Below, piece after piece: positions 1 to 14,322 of a stretch of 64,000 nt of DNA. Made by a program: the position numbers and the translations under genes. Numbering within the stretch: the stretch's first letter is position 1; each line of letters begins with the position of its first letter. Where the stretch lies: NCBI GenBank assembly GCA_004026145.2, contig CP034993.1, forward strand, positions 11,969,290 through 12,033,289, in the 5' to 3' direction. Below the pieces are notes generated by a model. That model searched no databases, was not told the origin of the DNA, and saw only the letters and a list, made by a program, of their open reading frames with translations. The DNA comes from Takifugu bimaculatus (taxonomy: Eukaryota > Chordata > Actinopteri > Tetraodontiformes > Tetraodontidae).

Positions 1-1435
1 CGGTCTGCTGGATGAGAGAAAGAGCCCCGATGGCAGCGCGCAGCTGGGAAGGAGAGATTGCATGTCCAAAGATGTGTTCCGTGGTGACGGACGAGGGTTT
101 GAGAGCTCCTGAAGTGATCCACTGCTGCATTTATGCTCAAGCATTAATCGAATGGTCCCAGATTAAAGAAACAACCAATGGGAAACTTTTTTGCGTATAG
201 TGCATGTGATATACAGAAAAAAAGTGGTTTCCACCAGCACAAGAAGACAAGCCCTGTTTTAATACCATGCATTAATATTGATTCCTACACAATTTCACAA
301 GCAAATAACAATGAAAACGAGTAATGGTCCTCTGCAAATGGCTGCTTTAGTGATTCAGCACAGAGGCAGAGAGGAGACATGGCTGATGATGCCAACACTA
401 GGCGCACCGTTTAAATGGATGCGTGTCAATACATTGTAAATAGACACCCAGGCCTGAGAGAAATCTCCAGAAACAGCAGATCTGTGGTTGCATTCAGCGG
501 ACGTTTGTCTGAAAAAAGCCTCATTGAACCTCAATGGTTGCTTTGGTTTGAAGGACACAAGGACTTTGTGACGCTTTTACTCACTTTTCTAACTCTGTTG
601 CTGCCATTTTTATAGATATGGACATCGTGATACATTCAGGTGCACATTTAAATCTTTTGTTACTTGTGTGTAATCATAAAAATGGCAACAAACTGACTGA
701 AGTGGAAGAAATCTTGTGAATTTATTTTCTTTCTTAGGATCCAAATAAAGACCATGTTGTAATATTTTAATGAAACACTCACGTCATTTTGGATCATTGC
801 TTGTTTCTGTAAAAGTGCGATTAAATTGCTTTGTGCTCCCCACACGTGAATTAACTCGGCAACGACGCTGACGTGACATTTTGAACAAAAACGTAAAACA
901 TACATTAATGATGTGTTCGGTGGCGTCGGTGGATGGGCGCGCGCCGCCGTGCCGAATCCAGCATTTCTGGAGGACACATTATTCCGTCTCTCAAATGTCA
1001 CCGGCGGCTCAGCCTGAAATGAGTTCATAAGGTAATCAGATTGGAACTCTGAGTTCCCTCCTCAGCGGGATCAAAGGCAGCATAATAGCGCTTTTACTTT
1101 TTTTACTTTAATCTGTTCGTACAGCCTCAAGGAAGGAGGAGAGAAAAGTAGAAACACTAGCCGAGTTCTTTGTCCAAGCTTGGCATCAGCCGCAGCGCGG
1201 TTGCCAGGTTACCTTTGCATGTCCTAGCGGTCAGCATGTAGCTTTAACAAGGGGTTACAACACTTGGTGCGTCAGTGCGGAGAGACGCACGATGCTTGTT
1301 TTAATGCACAGGATTTGTGTCCATTCCATGTCCTTTTTGTCCTAACATGCACTCTTCAGTTTACATCTCCATTCTGTTAATAACACATACCTGTCCTCTT
1401 TCCCTCCTCTCCCCCTCCCCCCTCCCCCACTGTAG
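1..1435 (+). other. negr1: Upstream intron of negr1 (partial)
   Basis: This stretch precedes the 39-nt exon at 1436 and ends in a strong C/T-rich tract (about 1396-1430) followed by an AG at 1434-1435. I looked for the third Ig domain of an IgLON protein (a Y-x-C-x-A-x-N type motif) in all three + frames and saw none. It is therefore read as intron, with the Ig-domain exons lying before the window. The short ORFs here show no recognisable protein. Confidence 0.6.
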
Positions 1436-1474
1436 CAATAATTGAACCTACTACAACTAGTGCCTCGAGCCCAG
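1436..1474 (+). CDS. negr1: negr1 penultimate coding exon (39-nt stalk microexon)
   Basis: This 39-nt exon is bounded by a polypyrimidine tract plus TGTAG and by the donor GTCAGT. Two bases complete a codon from the upstream exon. Then it reads IIEPTTTSASSP and leaves one G that joins the first two bases (CG) of the exon at 20074 to give Ala. The Thr/Ser/Pro-rich sequence fits the short linker between the third Ig domain and the GPI signal of IgLON proteins, and could be O-glycosylated. Its length is a multiple of three, so skipping it would keep the frame and it may be an alternative cassette. Seen: splice sites, phase match and linker composition. Inferred: that it belongs to negr1, since the Ig exons are outside the window. 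Confidence 0.75.
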
Positions 1475-4254
1475 GTCAGTATATGTCACCACGCTGTCCG
1501 CCAGCATCAGCGTCCAGGCCTGCCGCCTGGCACTAACCTGAGCTGGAACCATTTCGATTTGTTTGGATTGGCTGGATGGAATGCCTGCTGGCTGTGCAGC
1601 TTCATTGTCTGTCAGTGATTTCTTTTAGTTGCCTTCCTTTCATATTTTGGTTAATTCTGGGGGGAGGGGGGGCTGACATGGACGGCCTGGTTAAGTATCC
1701 CTCCCGCAGCCTGCGCCATCATGCCCTTTCCTCCTCTCCATCACCACTCCTCCGCCAGCAGCTTCCATGTAGAGTAAACAGTGGTGCCATCAAAGCGACC
1801 CCCCCTCAGGCTTCTGGGTCCGGTGCTTTTCATAACGCTGACGGCTTTTTCTCCGTCTCTTCATGGCTTCCTCTCTGCCGGAACCACCTCTTTCCTGCTC
1901 ATCACCGCTGCCTGAATGCAGCGAAACATCAAAAGCAGGAAAATGATGGTGCAAAGGCCTGGAGTCTGTTGTTTGCATGATGGAATCTCTGCTCTTTGAT
2001 CTGTCTTCCCTCTCTGTTTTCCTCTTTTTCCATCATTGTCACACATCTCTCTCTTCTTTCCGGCACAATCAGCTGGCCCTTTGCCTTCCTCTGTGACCCC
2101 GCTGTCCCGTGGGACCCGCTGTGGGTGCTCCGCTGTCAATGCTGCCCTTGTCTCATCGTCTCTGTCCCAGTTCTACATCCCAGCTCTGAATTTCCAACAC
2201 AAGCGCCTCATTTTTTTTCTCTCTTTGATGGCTTTCTCTGTCTTTTCTGATAATGATTAGATTATTTTGGCTTAATCCTTTTCATGCTCACAGAAACATG
2301 CAGAAACGGTCCCGTTAAAAATCGTTTTTGCAGGAAGAACACTTGAGCAGGACCAGCTATTTTAACAAAGTGTGGGGGGGGTAACGCAAGAGATAAAGCC
2401 AGGAAGAGAAAAGCAACGGACAAATAAAGTCGAACACGTTGCCTATGATGAGACAGTGTCAGTCCCAGAGATCTGACACGTTCACACTGCATTCGCTCCC
2501 TGTCTCCGCCGTTTATGGAGGTTCCCTCACATAATAAGTAAATAACTGCGACAGTTGGCGACAGTCCTGGCCCCTCTTCTCTCATTTGATGCCATGCTTG
2601 CAGAATAAAAGACAATTTCATGGTTCAAAGAAATTCCGGCGGTTTCAATCACGGCGGTATACTCACTCAGCAGCCCACTGTACTTGTTTTGTCCCCACAC
2701 CGCATTGGGAGTTAATTTTATTTTGATGGGAGGCTCTCTAAGAGCCCCCGCAAATAGCTCTTTCATCGTATTTTCTTTAATTAAGTTCAAAAAATTAGTC
2801 TGAGGCCTGTTTCTGGTTTCCCTGTGAGTAGACAAAGGTGGCTGTGGTGAGCAAATCCCGAGACACAAAGCAAACCCGTTTTCATCCTCTGTCAGCAATA
2901 CATATATATATTATATATTTATAACTAGCTGCTTATACATTTTAAAAGGTTTTAAAAGGCTCAAAGAATCAAACTAGAATTATAAACCCAGCAGCTGTTT
3001 GGAAGTTGGGGAGAAACTTTTGGAAGAAGAAGAAAAAAAATTAAAAGCACTTTCATGGTGCCCAGTGTATGGAGGCTGATTCTTCATCCCTTTGATGCAC
3101 CCGGCTTCTTCTGGAGGTTTCTCCAAGCTTTCCTGTCTAATAAAGTCTCCGAAACCCCCCGTGGCTACTCTTCCTACACCTGCCATCTTCTTTCATCTGG
3201 CTCATAATTACAGGAACAGCAGCACGTTTTAGGCTTTATTACTATTTATTATCAGTTTAAGGGATGAACATTACTGCAGTAGAACACCAGAAGGCGTTCC
3301 AAGATTGTAAGAGATCCTATCACAAATTAATGCCAAGAACTTTATTTAAAAAACAAATAATAATGACATTTTAATAGAACTTTTTCAACATTTGGTCCGA
3401 CAGAGCCCAAGGTAAAAAAAAACATAACCCAAAAGCAGTTATAAGACAACAGCTCGCAATAGCTAATGAGAAATCCGTGTAAAAAAAAAAACAGAAAAGC
3501 TTCCTCCAATGAGGAAACAATCAACATATGGAATTAATGTATGATAATGAGTCCTTTTAGTGGCCAGTGCACACTCCATGTTGGTGCACTGTAATAGATT
3601 TGGTGAGAAAGTCCAGCAGTGAGGTTGAAAATGCTGAAGAACATGACTGTCAATGACCTCCTCACACCTACTTAGCCTCTCAGTTCATTCAAGGGTCGCT
3701 GGCTTTCGTTCACACTCCGTCTGACCAGGGACCAGCGATGGCTCGTCTATGTCAGATGGATCGCCCTGTAGCTCCTGATGATGTGCGTTCCTCTAAGAAA
3801 CAACACCCTTAACTCCACCTGGATCTCAGGCTTCACCAGTTATATTTAATTATTTTCCCACAGTAGGTGAAACACTGATATTTTTACAGCTGTGAGTAAA
3901 TCAAAGAGAGAAATAGAACCATTTATCTTGTGCACTGTGAATATTTTATGGTAATATATGTTCGGTCGACAATATCTGTCATAAGCCCGTTTTATATTTA
4001 GCGTATGGATTTGTGTCTTACTTGGGCATAAGTAATTCTTTCATTCATCAAAGCAGCTTGCTCAGCGCCACATTGTCATCCATGCAGCTCTGTAATAACA
4101 CTATGTGTTCCTACAGGCTATCGGTTCAATTTATTCTCTCAAATCTCTTGACAGGAGAAAAATAAACTTCTTAAGATTCATAACGCTGTCTCCAACCCCC
4201 CTTGCCTGTGGTTGAGTACACTGTTTAGAGTGTTAACGTTATAGTCAATAGTCT

Positions 4255-4256
<2 letters not shown>

Positions 4257-4287
<31 letters not shown>
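4257..4287. repeat. (TG)n microsatellite
   Basis: This is a run of about 15 TG dinucleotides inside the negr1 intron, followed by a slightly interrupted TTTGTGTG tail. Confidence 0.95.
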
Positions 4288-4290
<3 letters not shown>

Positions 4291-4364
4291 TGTGTTCTAG
4301 TACATATTATATAGTGAAGACCAAATGATTTTAGCGGCAAAATCAGGACTCTTGGTTTTTAGTT

Positions 4365-4393
4365 TAATGTTGCCAATTATATATATTGGCAAC

Positions 4394-4446
<53 letters not shown>
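4365..4446. repeat. Perfect 13-bp inverted repeat running into an (AT)n tract
   Basis: Arms 4365-4377 and 4385-4397 (core ATGTTGCCAAT / ATTGGCAACAT) are exact reverse complements around a 7-nt TATATAT loop. The right arm merges into about 50 bp of uninterrupted AT repeat. The stretch could extrude as a cruciform. Confidence 0.9.
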
Positions 4447-4448
<2 letters not shown>

Positions 4449-7400
4449 CTCCTCATTTCTGTTAAAAAGTGAAGGTCTTAAACTACAGTTCACTCTGATG
4501 ATGTCATCTCTTGACTGTCTCCCAGAACCTGTCTAAAAAACTTGGAGATTGACATTACTGGGCCCTTATCTTTAATGTGGATCTTTATTTTTCAAGTTAA
4601 TTTCAGGTATTATCTCATAAGAAGAACTGTGAAAGAGCCCTGAGTTCTTGACACTCGGTTCTTTTCTGGCATCTTGATATTTTTGGACTGAAAGCTTTAT
4701 TTACTGGATTTTTACTGAGGTATTGGACTATAACGTGACAATCAGCTATTGAGCTAAAGGCCGGGGAGCCATGCTAATCGAATTATTTTTTGCAAACAGG
4801 TAAAGCTTGTTTAAAGGATGGTAGATAATTTGTGCCTGAAACTGGGATAACATCTTCTTTATCTTTTTTCTTAAGATGTCTGTAAACAAGATTACATTTT
4901 TTAACATTTTAACAGTTCCTTAATCCGATGTTAGTACAAGTTTGACTGGAAGGCACATTTTGTTGATACTTAATAGCTACCGTGACATTAATAAATAAAC
5001 ACTTTGGTATTTTTCTCATGAGTTGTGAATTAATATCCTCTCTTGGCCATCGCTTTGTAAATATTAGACCAAGAATTGGGGAAAAGCTCATTAGCTCATT
5101 AATCTGCCTCTGAAATCATCTAACACACTGCTTTGGTGTTAAAAATCTGTAGCTGACTGCTTTTTAAAATACTTTTGCAACATATTCTAACTCAGGCCTA
5201 ATACATAATACATCTTTAGCTGGCGTGATTAAAATTTAAAATCTTTGGGACTTTTTATCCGGGTTTTTTTATGTTTGGTCTCATTGGGAAGTGATTAAAG
5301 ATTAACAGTTTGAAGTGGCATAAAAATTAAAACTTTTCAGATGTTCACCCAGTTCCACCGTAATGCTAGATTATTCGCGAGGACTGAGGGAGCTCAGCCT
5401 TCTCTGTGTCAGATGGCAGCTTCTTTTGAAGCGCTGATGTTAATGGAATGACATAAAGCAAAAGCCTTATTCCCCCATGAGTGTCACTAAATCGGAGCAG
5501 ATTTTCACAATAATTATTTTCTTTGTTTGATAAAGTAGACGCACGTGTAGATTCTGTTTGTTAATCAGTACAATTAATTATGGGCTCACAATGACTCAAT
5601 ATATACATTTTATATGTCAGATAAAAATATTTTAAGTTAAAACATTGATATGTGCTTTTCATTTCTTTATATTCCAAAGTTCTATGTGGTGCAATAGCAT
5701 TAATAGCATCCCTAGATATTACCAAGCCTCCTCCAAACATTTGAAGCGGTAGGCACCAACACTATTTTATAGTCATGCTCTCTATTTCAGGGAAGGAAAA
5801 AATAACTTTGGCTGACTGTTCAGAAAGTCAGAAAAGTTAGCTCCTCTCAGCTTGCTGAAGGGAGTCCTGCCCTCCCATGAACTTACAGCTAAAACCAGTG
5901 CAGGACAGTGGGAGCCATTAGCCAATGTGGGCAGTATTTCAGATTAGCTGATTTAGCTTGATTCCTGTGCCTAAGAACAGCTCAGTAGGTCTTTGGCTTT
6001 AGAGTGGACAGGCTAGTTGGTCTTTGTCACCTCAGCTTGTTATTATTTCCCAACATTATTTTCAGACATTGTGCAGGATGAAGCCTTCACGTATGCATTG
6101 GATTTTTTGGATGTCATTGACAGAGCCAGGTGGATCTGGCTCGGGGTTGCTGTACCTCAGGCATGATCAATAACACAAATCAGTCGTTACAAAACACTGT
6201 GGCACGGCCTTAAAAAGCAGTCTGAAGAGCCAGAACATCACGAATGGTGTTTGATTTTTTTTTTTTCCATTTCTCAGCTCTGACTTTAAAAACAGAAAAA
6301 CTTTGTGTAAAATTCTGCAGCGCGACCCTGGGTGAGCTGCACTGCGTTCTCCAAAAGTCTCCACTAACAACAGAACTGTTGTCAGGAACATCAGCGGGAG
6401 CCGCTAAATTGAGTTGATGGCTAGTTGCTATGGAACATTCAGTCTGTCGGCAACAGGTCTGCATCACCCACAGCAAATATCAGTATAAATATGCTGCTTT
6501 TATTTTTTTTAAAAAATCAAGACGCTGGGACATTGCCCACATTTTCAGAATTGTCTGAATGACACTGTAAACCCTAGAAGGCTATAGCTAGCCCTCCGGT
6601 AGGCAGCCCAACCTGTGTTTACCCAGCATGCCTGGTGTCAGACCCACTGCTGTCTCCTTAGATAATCCTTTTAAGTTCTGCCTTTTCTACCAGTCTTATC
6701 ACTTATACAGCCGTAAGCCTGAAAAATCACCCCTCCCTCTCCCTCCTTCCAAAAGTGGACCGCTGCTCCGACTCCTGTCCAGAGCGCTTTGCTTTGAGAT
6801 GATTCGCTGACCTTCATTTTTACCCACAATAACCTCTGGAAGGACCTGATAAGCAGATGGCACATCATCTATCATACTTGACCTTAAGATCCCTGGGCAG
6901 GATCAAAATATTTGGTTTTATGCTCTGGAATTGGAGGCACATGCACTCAACCTCGCAGTCCAGTAAACTACACAAAACTGTCTATTTCCTGCTTTGTTTC
7001 TGATTGTATTGTCCATAAGGGACCTAATTAGAAATGTGACAGTAGCTGCATTTACTGAATATTCACATTTTATTTGACTATATAGGGCACATCAAATGCT
7101 GGCTAAAGCAGTAATTGTCCCATTGTTCCAGAAGTGCTGAGCTGAACACAACAATACCAAGTCATCACAGCGTGCAAACTCAAACAGACGTTTGCACTCC
7201 CTCTATGTTTTTTCTCTGAAAATGGAAGCGCTTTTGTATCTGAAGACACTTATATAATGTTGAAAAGAGTGACTGTTTTGCCTGTGTGGTCCTTCAGACT
7301 CGCTGGCTGCTGCTTTTATTGCAGCTTCCTAAAACAATAGCAATGTGTTAACACTGATTAGTTCATATTGGAGGATACGGTTAATGAAATCGATTCTGCC

Positions 7401-10400
7401 TCTTTACTGTGATGGGAAGGTTGCTTTAAAGCCGAGCGATGTCTCATTCTCCTTATTAACTTTATTACAATTATTTGTGAAATGCTCACAAAAATTTGAA
7501 AAGCCCATTTAACACAGGGATGAGTATTGATCGCTTGATTGGCTGCACGCAAGCTCGGCTGAGAGTTGAAGCTTCTTTTTACAGCGTGTTGTTGGGATGT
7601 GAATTATGTCCCCCTCCACACCTGGCTCCTAATAAGTTATAAAGTCAATGATTTAGTAAATAAAAAGTTTGTCCACTCAGTAGACCATTAAAACAACTGA
7701 TGTGTCAGACGTTTGCAGATGTTTCCGGCTGTGAATTAAAGCGCAGGGCGTAAATGTGGTGATATGATATGTGCACTAAATTTAAACAGTTGGAACTACG
7801 ATCTCCTTGCCATTCGTGGGGTTATATCTTCATCTTAGGTACTTACATTTTATGTGCTAATGTTAAATACTCTCAAGTGTGGGGATAACGCCGTGCTAAG
7901 GGCATCTGCTTCAGCAGTAATCCATTTCTCTTACTCTCCTCCAGCATTCAGAGCACATTTAGGACTCCCACAATGGTCCACTTTTCCACTCTCCCTTTTA
8001 ATCCTGACTATATAAACAGATTATTGTCCGTAATCCACAGACCCTGCTCTTCTCCGTCATTCCCAGACCCCGGCAGACTTATTTTCAGCCTTGCATTTCA
8101 CATGTTTGAGCCAGTGTCTGAGCCGAACGGCCAGGATGTTCCTCCCCCTCCATCAGAAGGTTTTTCTACCCACCTCGTGTTCCTCACCGAGTCTCTCCGC
8201 CTCCCCGCTCTTTCATTCCCCTCGCTCCCACATGCACGACTCGCCTCTCCACCTCTGATTATCTCTCCCACCTCGCATCTCCTCGGGAGCGTCAGCCATT
8301 AAATGCAAGCCTGTTTGTGCCGTCGGTCCCACGCGTTCGCTCACAGAAGACGCAGATCTTCCGAACATAATAACCGTCTGAAGAATAACACAAAATCCAT
8401 TTCACTGATTTCATGTTTTTATCGCGTTCTACGTGGACATTACTCACTATTTGTGGTGGTGAGGACCCAAAGTAAGACCTGTCACAATCTCACCATTTTT
8501 TTCCATAAGTGTGCCAAAGAATCTTCCGTCTCCATCTTTCTTTGATTTTTCTTTTTTCCGCTGTATTTGCGCTCTTGTTTCAGGCGGTGCTTTCATCCCT
8601 GCCACTGTCACTTACATAATTCTTTTCTTCTCCCCAACATAACTTTTCAGAGGTTTTTTTTTTTTTTTAGATCACAAAATCTCACACATCTCCTGCTGAA
8701 AGCAGAAGATCAAAGCGCATTATGCAGCGTTGCGCTTTCAGGTCTGCGACATCTCCCCGATTTTTGATGTCGTATCTACAATTGCCTCCCAAAACCTGCA
8801 TTCTGGATATGAAAGATTCTGCAAACACCAAGACAGGACCACAGAAAGAGTAGTAGTCGGAGGGGAAAAAAATTTCAATTCACTTCATTCCAACTTTAAT
8901 AAGCCCTCTTTCCACGGAGGTCAGGTTGATTAATAGTACTTTTCTTTTAGAATGGCAGGTTTAGGTGCCTCCAACAGCAGACTGAACTCGGTTGCCATTT
9001 CTGTTGCCATGTGTGTGCTGGAGCAGAAAATGGATAGGCATTTCCTTTAATGGTCGCGAAAGGCTGCTATAGATGTTCGGTGGTGAACTATAATTGAGAC
9101 ACCCGGGTATATGGTCTTTCTGGACAGACTCTAATGGTTAGTGCATTAAGGAGGATGATTGAAGAAAGGCAGACCGGGCGCAGCAGGGGCTGCAGTAAAT
9201 CAGGAAATATAGCTTTTTAGCCAACTTGTAGATTGCTGTGTGTTCACACTGTGCAGTCCTTGAGGTCTTCCCCCTCGCTCCTCTCTGGAGAGAGAACTCT
9301 TCAGCAGAGTTAAATGGGTGTAATTTTGAGGTAAAAGAGGGAGCGTTTTAGCTGTAATGGGGAGCAGGATGTAGTCTTGTTGGCCTTACCCTTGGAAAGG
9401 CAGTAAACACACCGTCGAGGCCTTTCTCTCTGGATCACTCGCTGTTGTGTTTTCAGGTTGTGAGGGACGGGGAACTGAGAAACGAACTTTCGTTAAGATG
9501 GCAACTGAACTTTGGGTATTTACTGACCTGCAGGATTAAAGTGCTTGCACCACTCACAGCTGAGGGACGCGTGTAATAAAAGATTATATTCTCCCTTTTG
9601 AGGGGAACATTTTTTGATTGAAGTGAAGATGAGTTGAGTGGAAAAAGTCTGTTTGTTGTCTAGTTTTATATTCATCCTCTCAGTTAAAGAAGTAGCAGAA
9701 GAACCTCTGTAGCCCAAAGCTACATCAATGTTTTCCACGTGGGCAGTTAGCATGATGGTATCAAGTGCGCTAACACCAACAGCATGTCATGTGCCCACGC
9801 AGTGCTGAAACTTAGACAGTCTGAGCTGTTTTCACATACATTTGACAACACTAATCAGTTAAATATACAGTATTAATAACATTTTGAACACTTGCAGTTT
9901 GGTTTACATGGCCCCCAAAGTAATTACAATGATAAATATGAATCACTGACAAGCTCACCAGATAGTCAGCTTGAATCATCCCTATAGATTTTATAATTGT
10001 TAATCACTTTACTGTTGGTAGAAGTTTCTGATCTGTCCATGTTTTGTTCTTTCTTCAGTTAAAATCCAGCCCTGAATGCTTCTGAATGCCAGATGTGACG
10101 AGCCTTTTGACAGCTGACTGTCAGCAGATTGGGGCTCTTCCCTGCTTCTATGTCGAGTGGTTCAGCCCAGCTATGCACCAACAGCTGGATTAGCATCAAA
10201 CCATGAGATTTGAGAGCGTCTGATTTCATAGGGGTTAAACTATGATGCTAAACCAACCCTGACTGATGCAGCCAGAGAAAGAAAGCAAGCCAACGCACTC
10301 CTTCAGACGCGTGCTTCATGATAAATATGATATGAGTATCATTAATACGCTCAGCTGTGTGTAACCTGTTGTGTATTTTTTGTGAATGCGGTTGTGACTC

Positions 10401-12717
10401 ACCAGAGTTCACTCGCCCTTGTTTTCTGCTTCCTCCGTCAATTAAACTTTACCTTCCAGGGCTCTTTATTTGCATTCAATTCAGCTCGCACCGCAGCGAA
10501 ATTGAATCTCCCCTCGATCACAACACCCTGTTGACAAACTGCACAGATGTTCCTCCATTTTGTCCTCACTTTGTATGCAAGCCCATACTGGAGGGATGAG
10601 GGGAGCTTTCGCACGCGCTGTCCTCGAGTGCTTGTTTTCCCCACTTTGTTCTGACTCGCTGCGCCTCTCTCAATCGATTAAACGTATCCATACTTGCTAT
10701 CCTATATGGTGGGAGAGTTTGTCCCGCACCTCAGACGTCTCCTTATCGGTTCTTTAATTCCTTTTTTAGTTCCTTTGTGGAGTGTGACATCTTTGATGAC
10801 TGTGATCTGCTGCAGGGTTGTTTTACTCAAGCAAACAATTATCTGAGATGGGGGGAACACAGAGAGAGCTACTCTTCAACACACTCCCCCTTGTCCCCAA
10901 ATCAGTCCACACTGTCCATCACCCTCTGCCACAGCACCTAAACCCTTCTCTATCAAAATTATGTCTTTTCAGTTCTCTTGTATTTATTTCATCAACCCTG
11001 CAAGCACTGAAGTTCATTTAGCACACACTTGACTAACACACACACACACACAGACTTCAACCACTGTCAAGAGCCTCGGGAAAAACCTCTCAATCAGCCC
11101 AACGACAGATGACAACAAACTGCCCATTAAAACTGGGCATATGCACCTCAGTTCTCCGCCTTTAGCCCTCCTCACCATCCTCTGCAATCTTCTTATTGAC
11201 AAACCACACCTTAAAGACGTTAGAGGTTTAAAACGCGCTCAGAAAAGGTCATGACATTCAGAAATGGCATTCTCTTTGGGGAAATGGCTTGGATGTCTGA
11301 CCGATAAATAAGGTTAGTTCTATCAGCTCGATTTCTGAGCTGTTCTGCAGCCTTTTCTTAATACTAAAAGCTTTCCGTTCAACTTTAAGCGGCATCGGTG
11401 CACCCCCAGAGGCTAAATGGCGTTAGCACGCAGCTCACTGATATCCCTGCTCCCCACTGCCCTTCATACAGCTTCTCATGTAATAAGAGAGTGCTTCCGA
11501 GCCCCCAAACGGAGCCCATTAACCCTTCGGTATTCCCTTGGTCTTGCAGCTGATGAGTTATTCAAGGATTCTGACGAAGGGTCCGCCCTCTTCAAATTTA
11601 CTAATGATGAGGAAGGTCAGCGAAGAACACCGAAAAATGCCTTTGGCAAAATAATCCCACTTTAGCTGATGCTGTACGGGTCTCTGAAGTGATAAACACT
11701 CACTTTTAAGTTGCTGCTTCCCGCTGAGTGACTGGAACCTGTTTGAGATGATCAAAGAGAAGAGCTCCTCACCAGTCACAGCACTCTGCTCATTGACGCT
11801 GTTAATTGGTACCAAAGAAGCCCAGTCACCGTTATCTAAGCACATCTCAAAAAGGATTAGACCATTTTGCTGTACAGTTGTTACTCCTAATGCCGTCTCA
11901 CACGGGTAAATCTATGTGATTGTGGGCGGCTCCCAGTGGGCCTCCGGCCAGTTCTGGGTCCCAGAATCAAGCAAATGACACAAAAGAGAGCTCGTGTTTC
12001 AACGCTTGTCTCCATCCTGACAACAAATCTATCGTTCTGAGAATATTCAGCCAATTGATTATTTGTTTTTAACCAAACTGAAAACAGTTCAATGAACAAA
12101 AGGAGACGCTTCGGAACAACGTTGGAAATGCGAGGAAGGTTAAAATCCAAATAGATTGATCCAGACAAACTTCTTCGCAGGTTCCAATCAAAAGTGAGGT
12201 CAGAACAGATTTGCACTCGCTGTTGCGTTTCCTCAACTATACACCCCAAGTATTGGATATCGCCACCTCTCACCAGAAGACCTCTGGCACCTGTCTGAAG
12301 CTGAAGGACTAATAAATCGCCCCGAGATGGTTGTCAGAGACTCACAATGAGGGAACATCGAAGTGGTTATTTTCAGCATTGCTTTCAACAATATTTCTGC
12401 TTTAAGAATTTATCATAGTTTCCCTTATGTGTCGCAGACGTAATGAATATTGTTGGAGATGTGCTTTGACTTTAGCCATTATGGACCAGCCGTGATGGAT
12501 AGAAGAGCCATTATTTTTCCCAGCTGGCTTCAGGAACCCTATAGTGATGCTTTACAGCCCGTAATAATTAAGTGTGATAAAATTTACCATAGCTGAACAG
12601 ACATTTCCCATTGCTGTTGTCGTTGGCTTTCACGGGAACAGTGAGTGAACTCAAGTGTGAACACATGGATGTACAGTATATGTGGATCCATCTGTTGGAT
12701 CATTTACAGCTCCGGGT

Positions 12718-12732
12718 GGGGGGGGGGGGGGG
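12718..12732. repeat. Poly-G run (15 G)
   Basis: Fifteen consecutive G residues flanked by GGGT and TGG in the negr1 intron. It could take part in a G-quadruplex. Confidence 0.9.
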
Positions 12733-14285
12733 TGGCAGGAGATTCTCTGTACACGCTCATGTGCGTAGGCACTTGCTCACACATGAATGTTTTACCAAAT
12801 GTATTGATATTTGTCACTCCCGGGTTGAATTAGGGGTCACGGCGGCAGAAATGCATACGTATTCACCTCAGTAGCTCCAGTCGATAATGTGTGACCTCGT
12901 GTGGAAAAGAGGAAGGAAATCATTGGGGAAAAGTACCAGCCTGGGGGGAAAGGGGGGGGTGTCAGATAAGAGTGAAGACTTTTTTATGGATTTGACACAT
13001 TTTGACTGTCGCCTGCCGTGTATTTACCGTGCACAGCTTAAGCAATCAACACCAAGTCTTGGATACACTCAGTTTCAGTGTCTCCCTCCTAACTTCCAAT
13101 CGCCACCCGCTGTCTCATCTTAGTGTGATATCGATCAGATCGACTCCACTTGTCTGACGTCAAGCTTGTCTCCATTTTCCCCGCTATAGTTGTGCAGAGT
13201 TTGCCGATATATCCAGAATCTTCTTGCACCTGTCCAGACAGCGGAGAGCTGATGATGACTGAGAATGATTTATATTTTTGAGCGAAGTATTCCTTTAATT
13301 ATGTCACCATTATGTTCTGGTGATTTACTGCATCTGACATCAGTGAATAAAGCCTTTCAGGATTTATAATGCAGTCTATCTCCAGGACAGCAGGCAGAGG
13401 ATATTAAGAATTAATTAACAGCAATGCAAAGCCTTTTCAAGTCTCAGCGCAAAGAAGAGTTCATTTAATTCCAGACTGTGGCCTCACAAATTTACATGTG
13501 TCAAGAGGGCCATTTATGTAGCGTTAGCACGGCTCTTTTGTGCCTATTCTCTATTCTGATCACCCATGATGGCAGGGTAATGCTAGAATATTCCTCTAAG
13601 AAAGTTTGGAAAGAAAATGTTATTTGGTGTTTCAAGGAAGCTCATGATGTATGTTTGCACAGCGACAGCAGAAACATCCTTTAGCATAGCATCGGAACAC
13701 CCAAAAAACTTCTTGATGATCACTTGAGTGGGTTTTCTGTCCTATCGCAGCAGACATTCACCTCGCATGGAGGCAGTTTAGTGTCTGCTTACCAGCACAA
13801 TGTTCTCCCTGTTTAGTCTTTGTCTCCGTATGCAGCTCTCTCTGACAGTTTGACGGGTCTCTATTTAGTGTTCAGTGTTTCTAGATGGTCGTTTGTAAAC
13901 TCTCCGAAAGCTCTACTATTCATTTAAATGGAAATGAGGTGAAATAGGTTGAAAGCTACACACACGCACACAAGTGATGGACGGAGCATCCTGTTTCTCA
14001 TTTATTTCCATCACAGTTCAACTTCTATGGCGCAACATTTACAGACCAAACAGACCAGCAGAAAGCAACCAAGAATGGTTGCAGGGCTCTGCCGTTTCAT
14101 GGGAAACGCACGGCTACATTACGCAGAGAGACAATCAGCAAGATCAGAACAGCCAGGCAGAAAACAGAGGGGAAGTGGAGGCCGGTTTGTTCGAGCCCTC
14201 CCCAAGTTAGTGAACGGGGGTAATCGTGCCCTCAGGTGAATGTATGATTCAACATCTGTGGTAATAGAAAGTATGAGGGCAGTGT

Positions 14286-14322
14286 TGGAGTGTGTCTGTG
14301 TGCGTGTGGGTGTGTGTGTGTG
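14286..14322. repeat. Imperfect (GT)n tract
   Basis: GT-rich microsatellite with interruptions, inside the negr1 intron. Confidence 0.8.
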
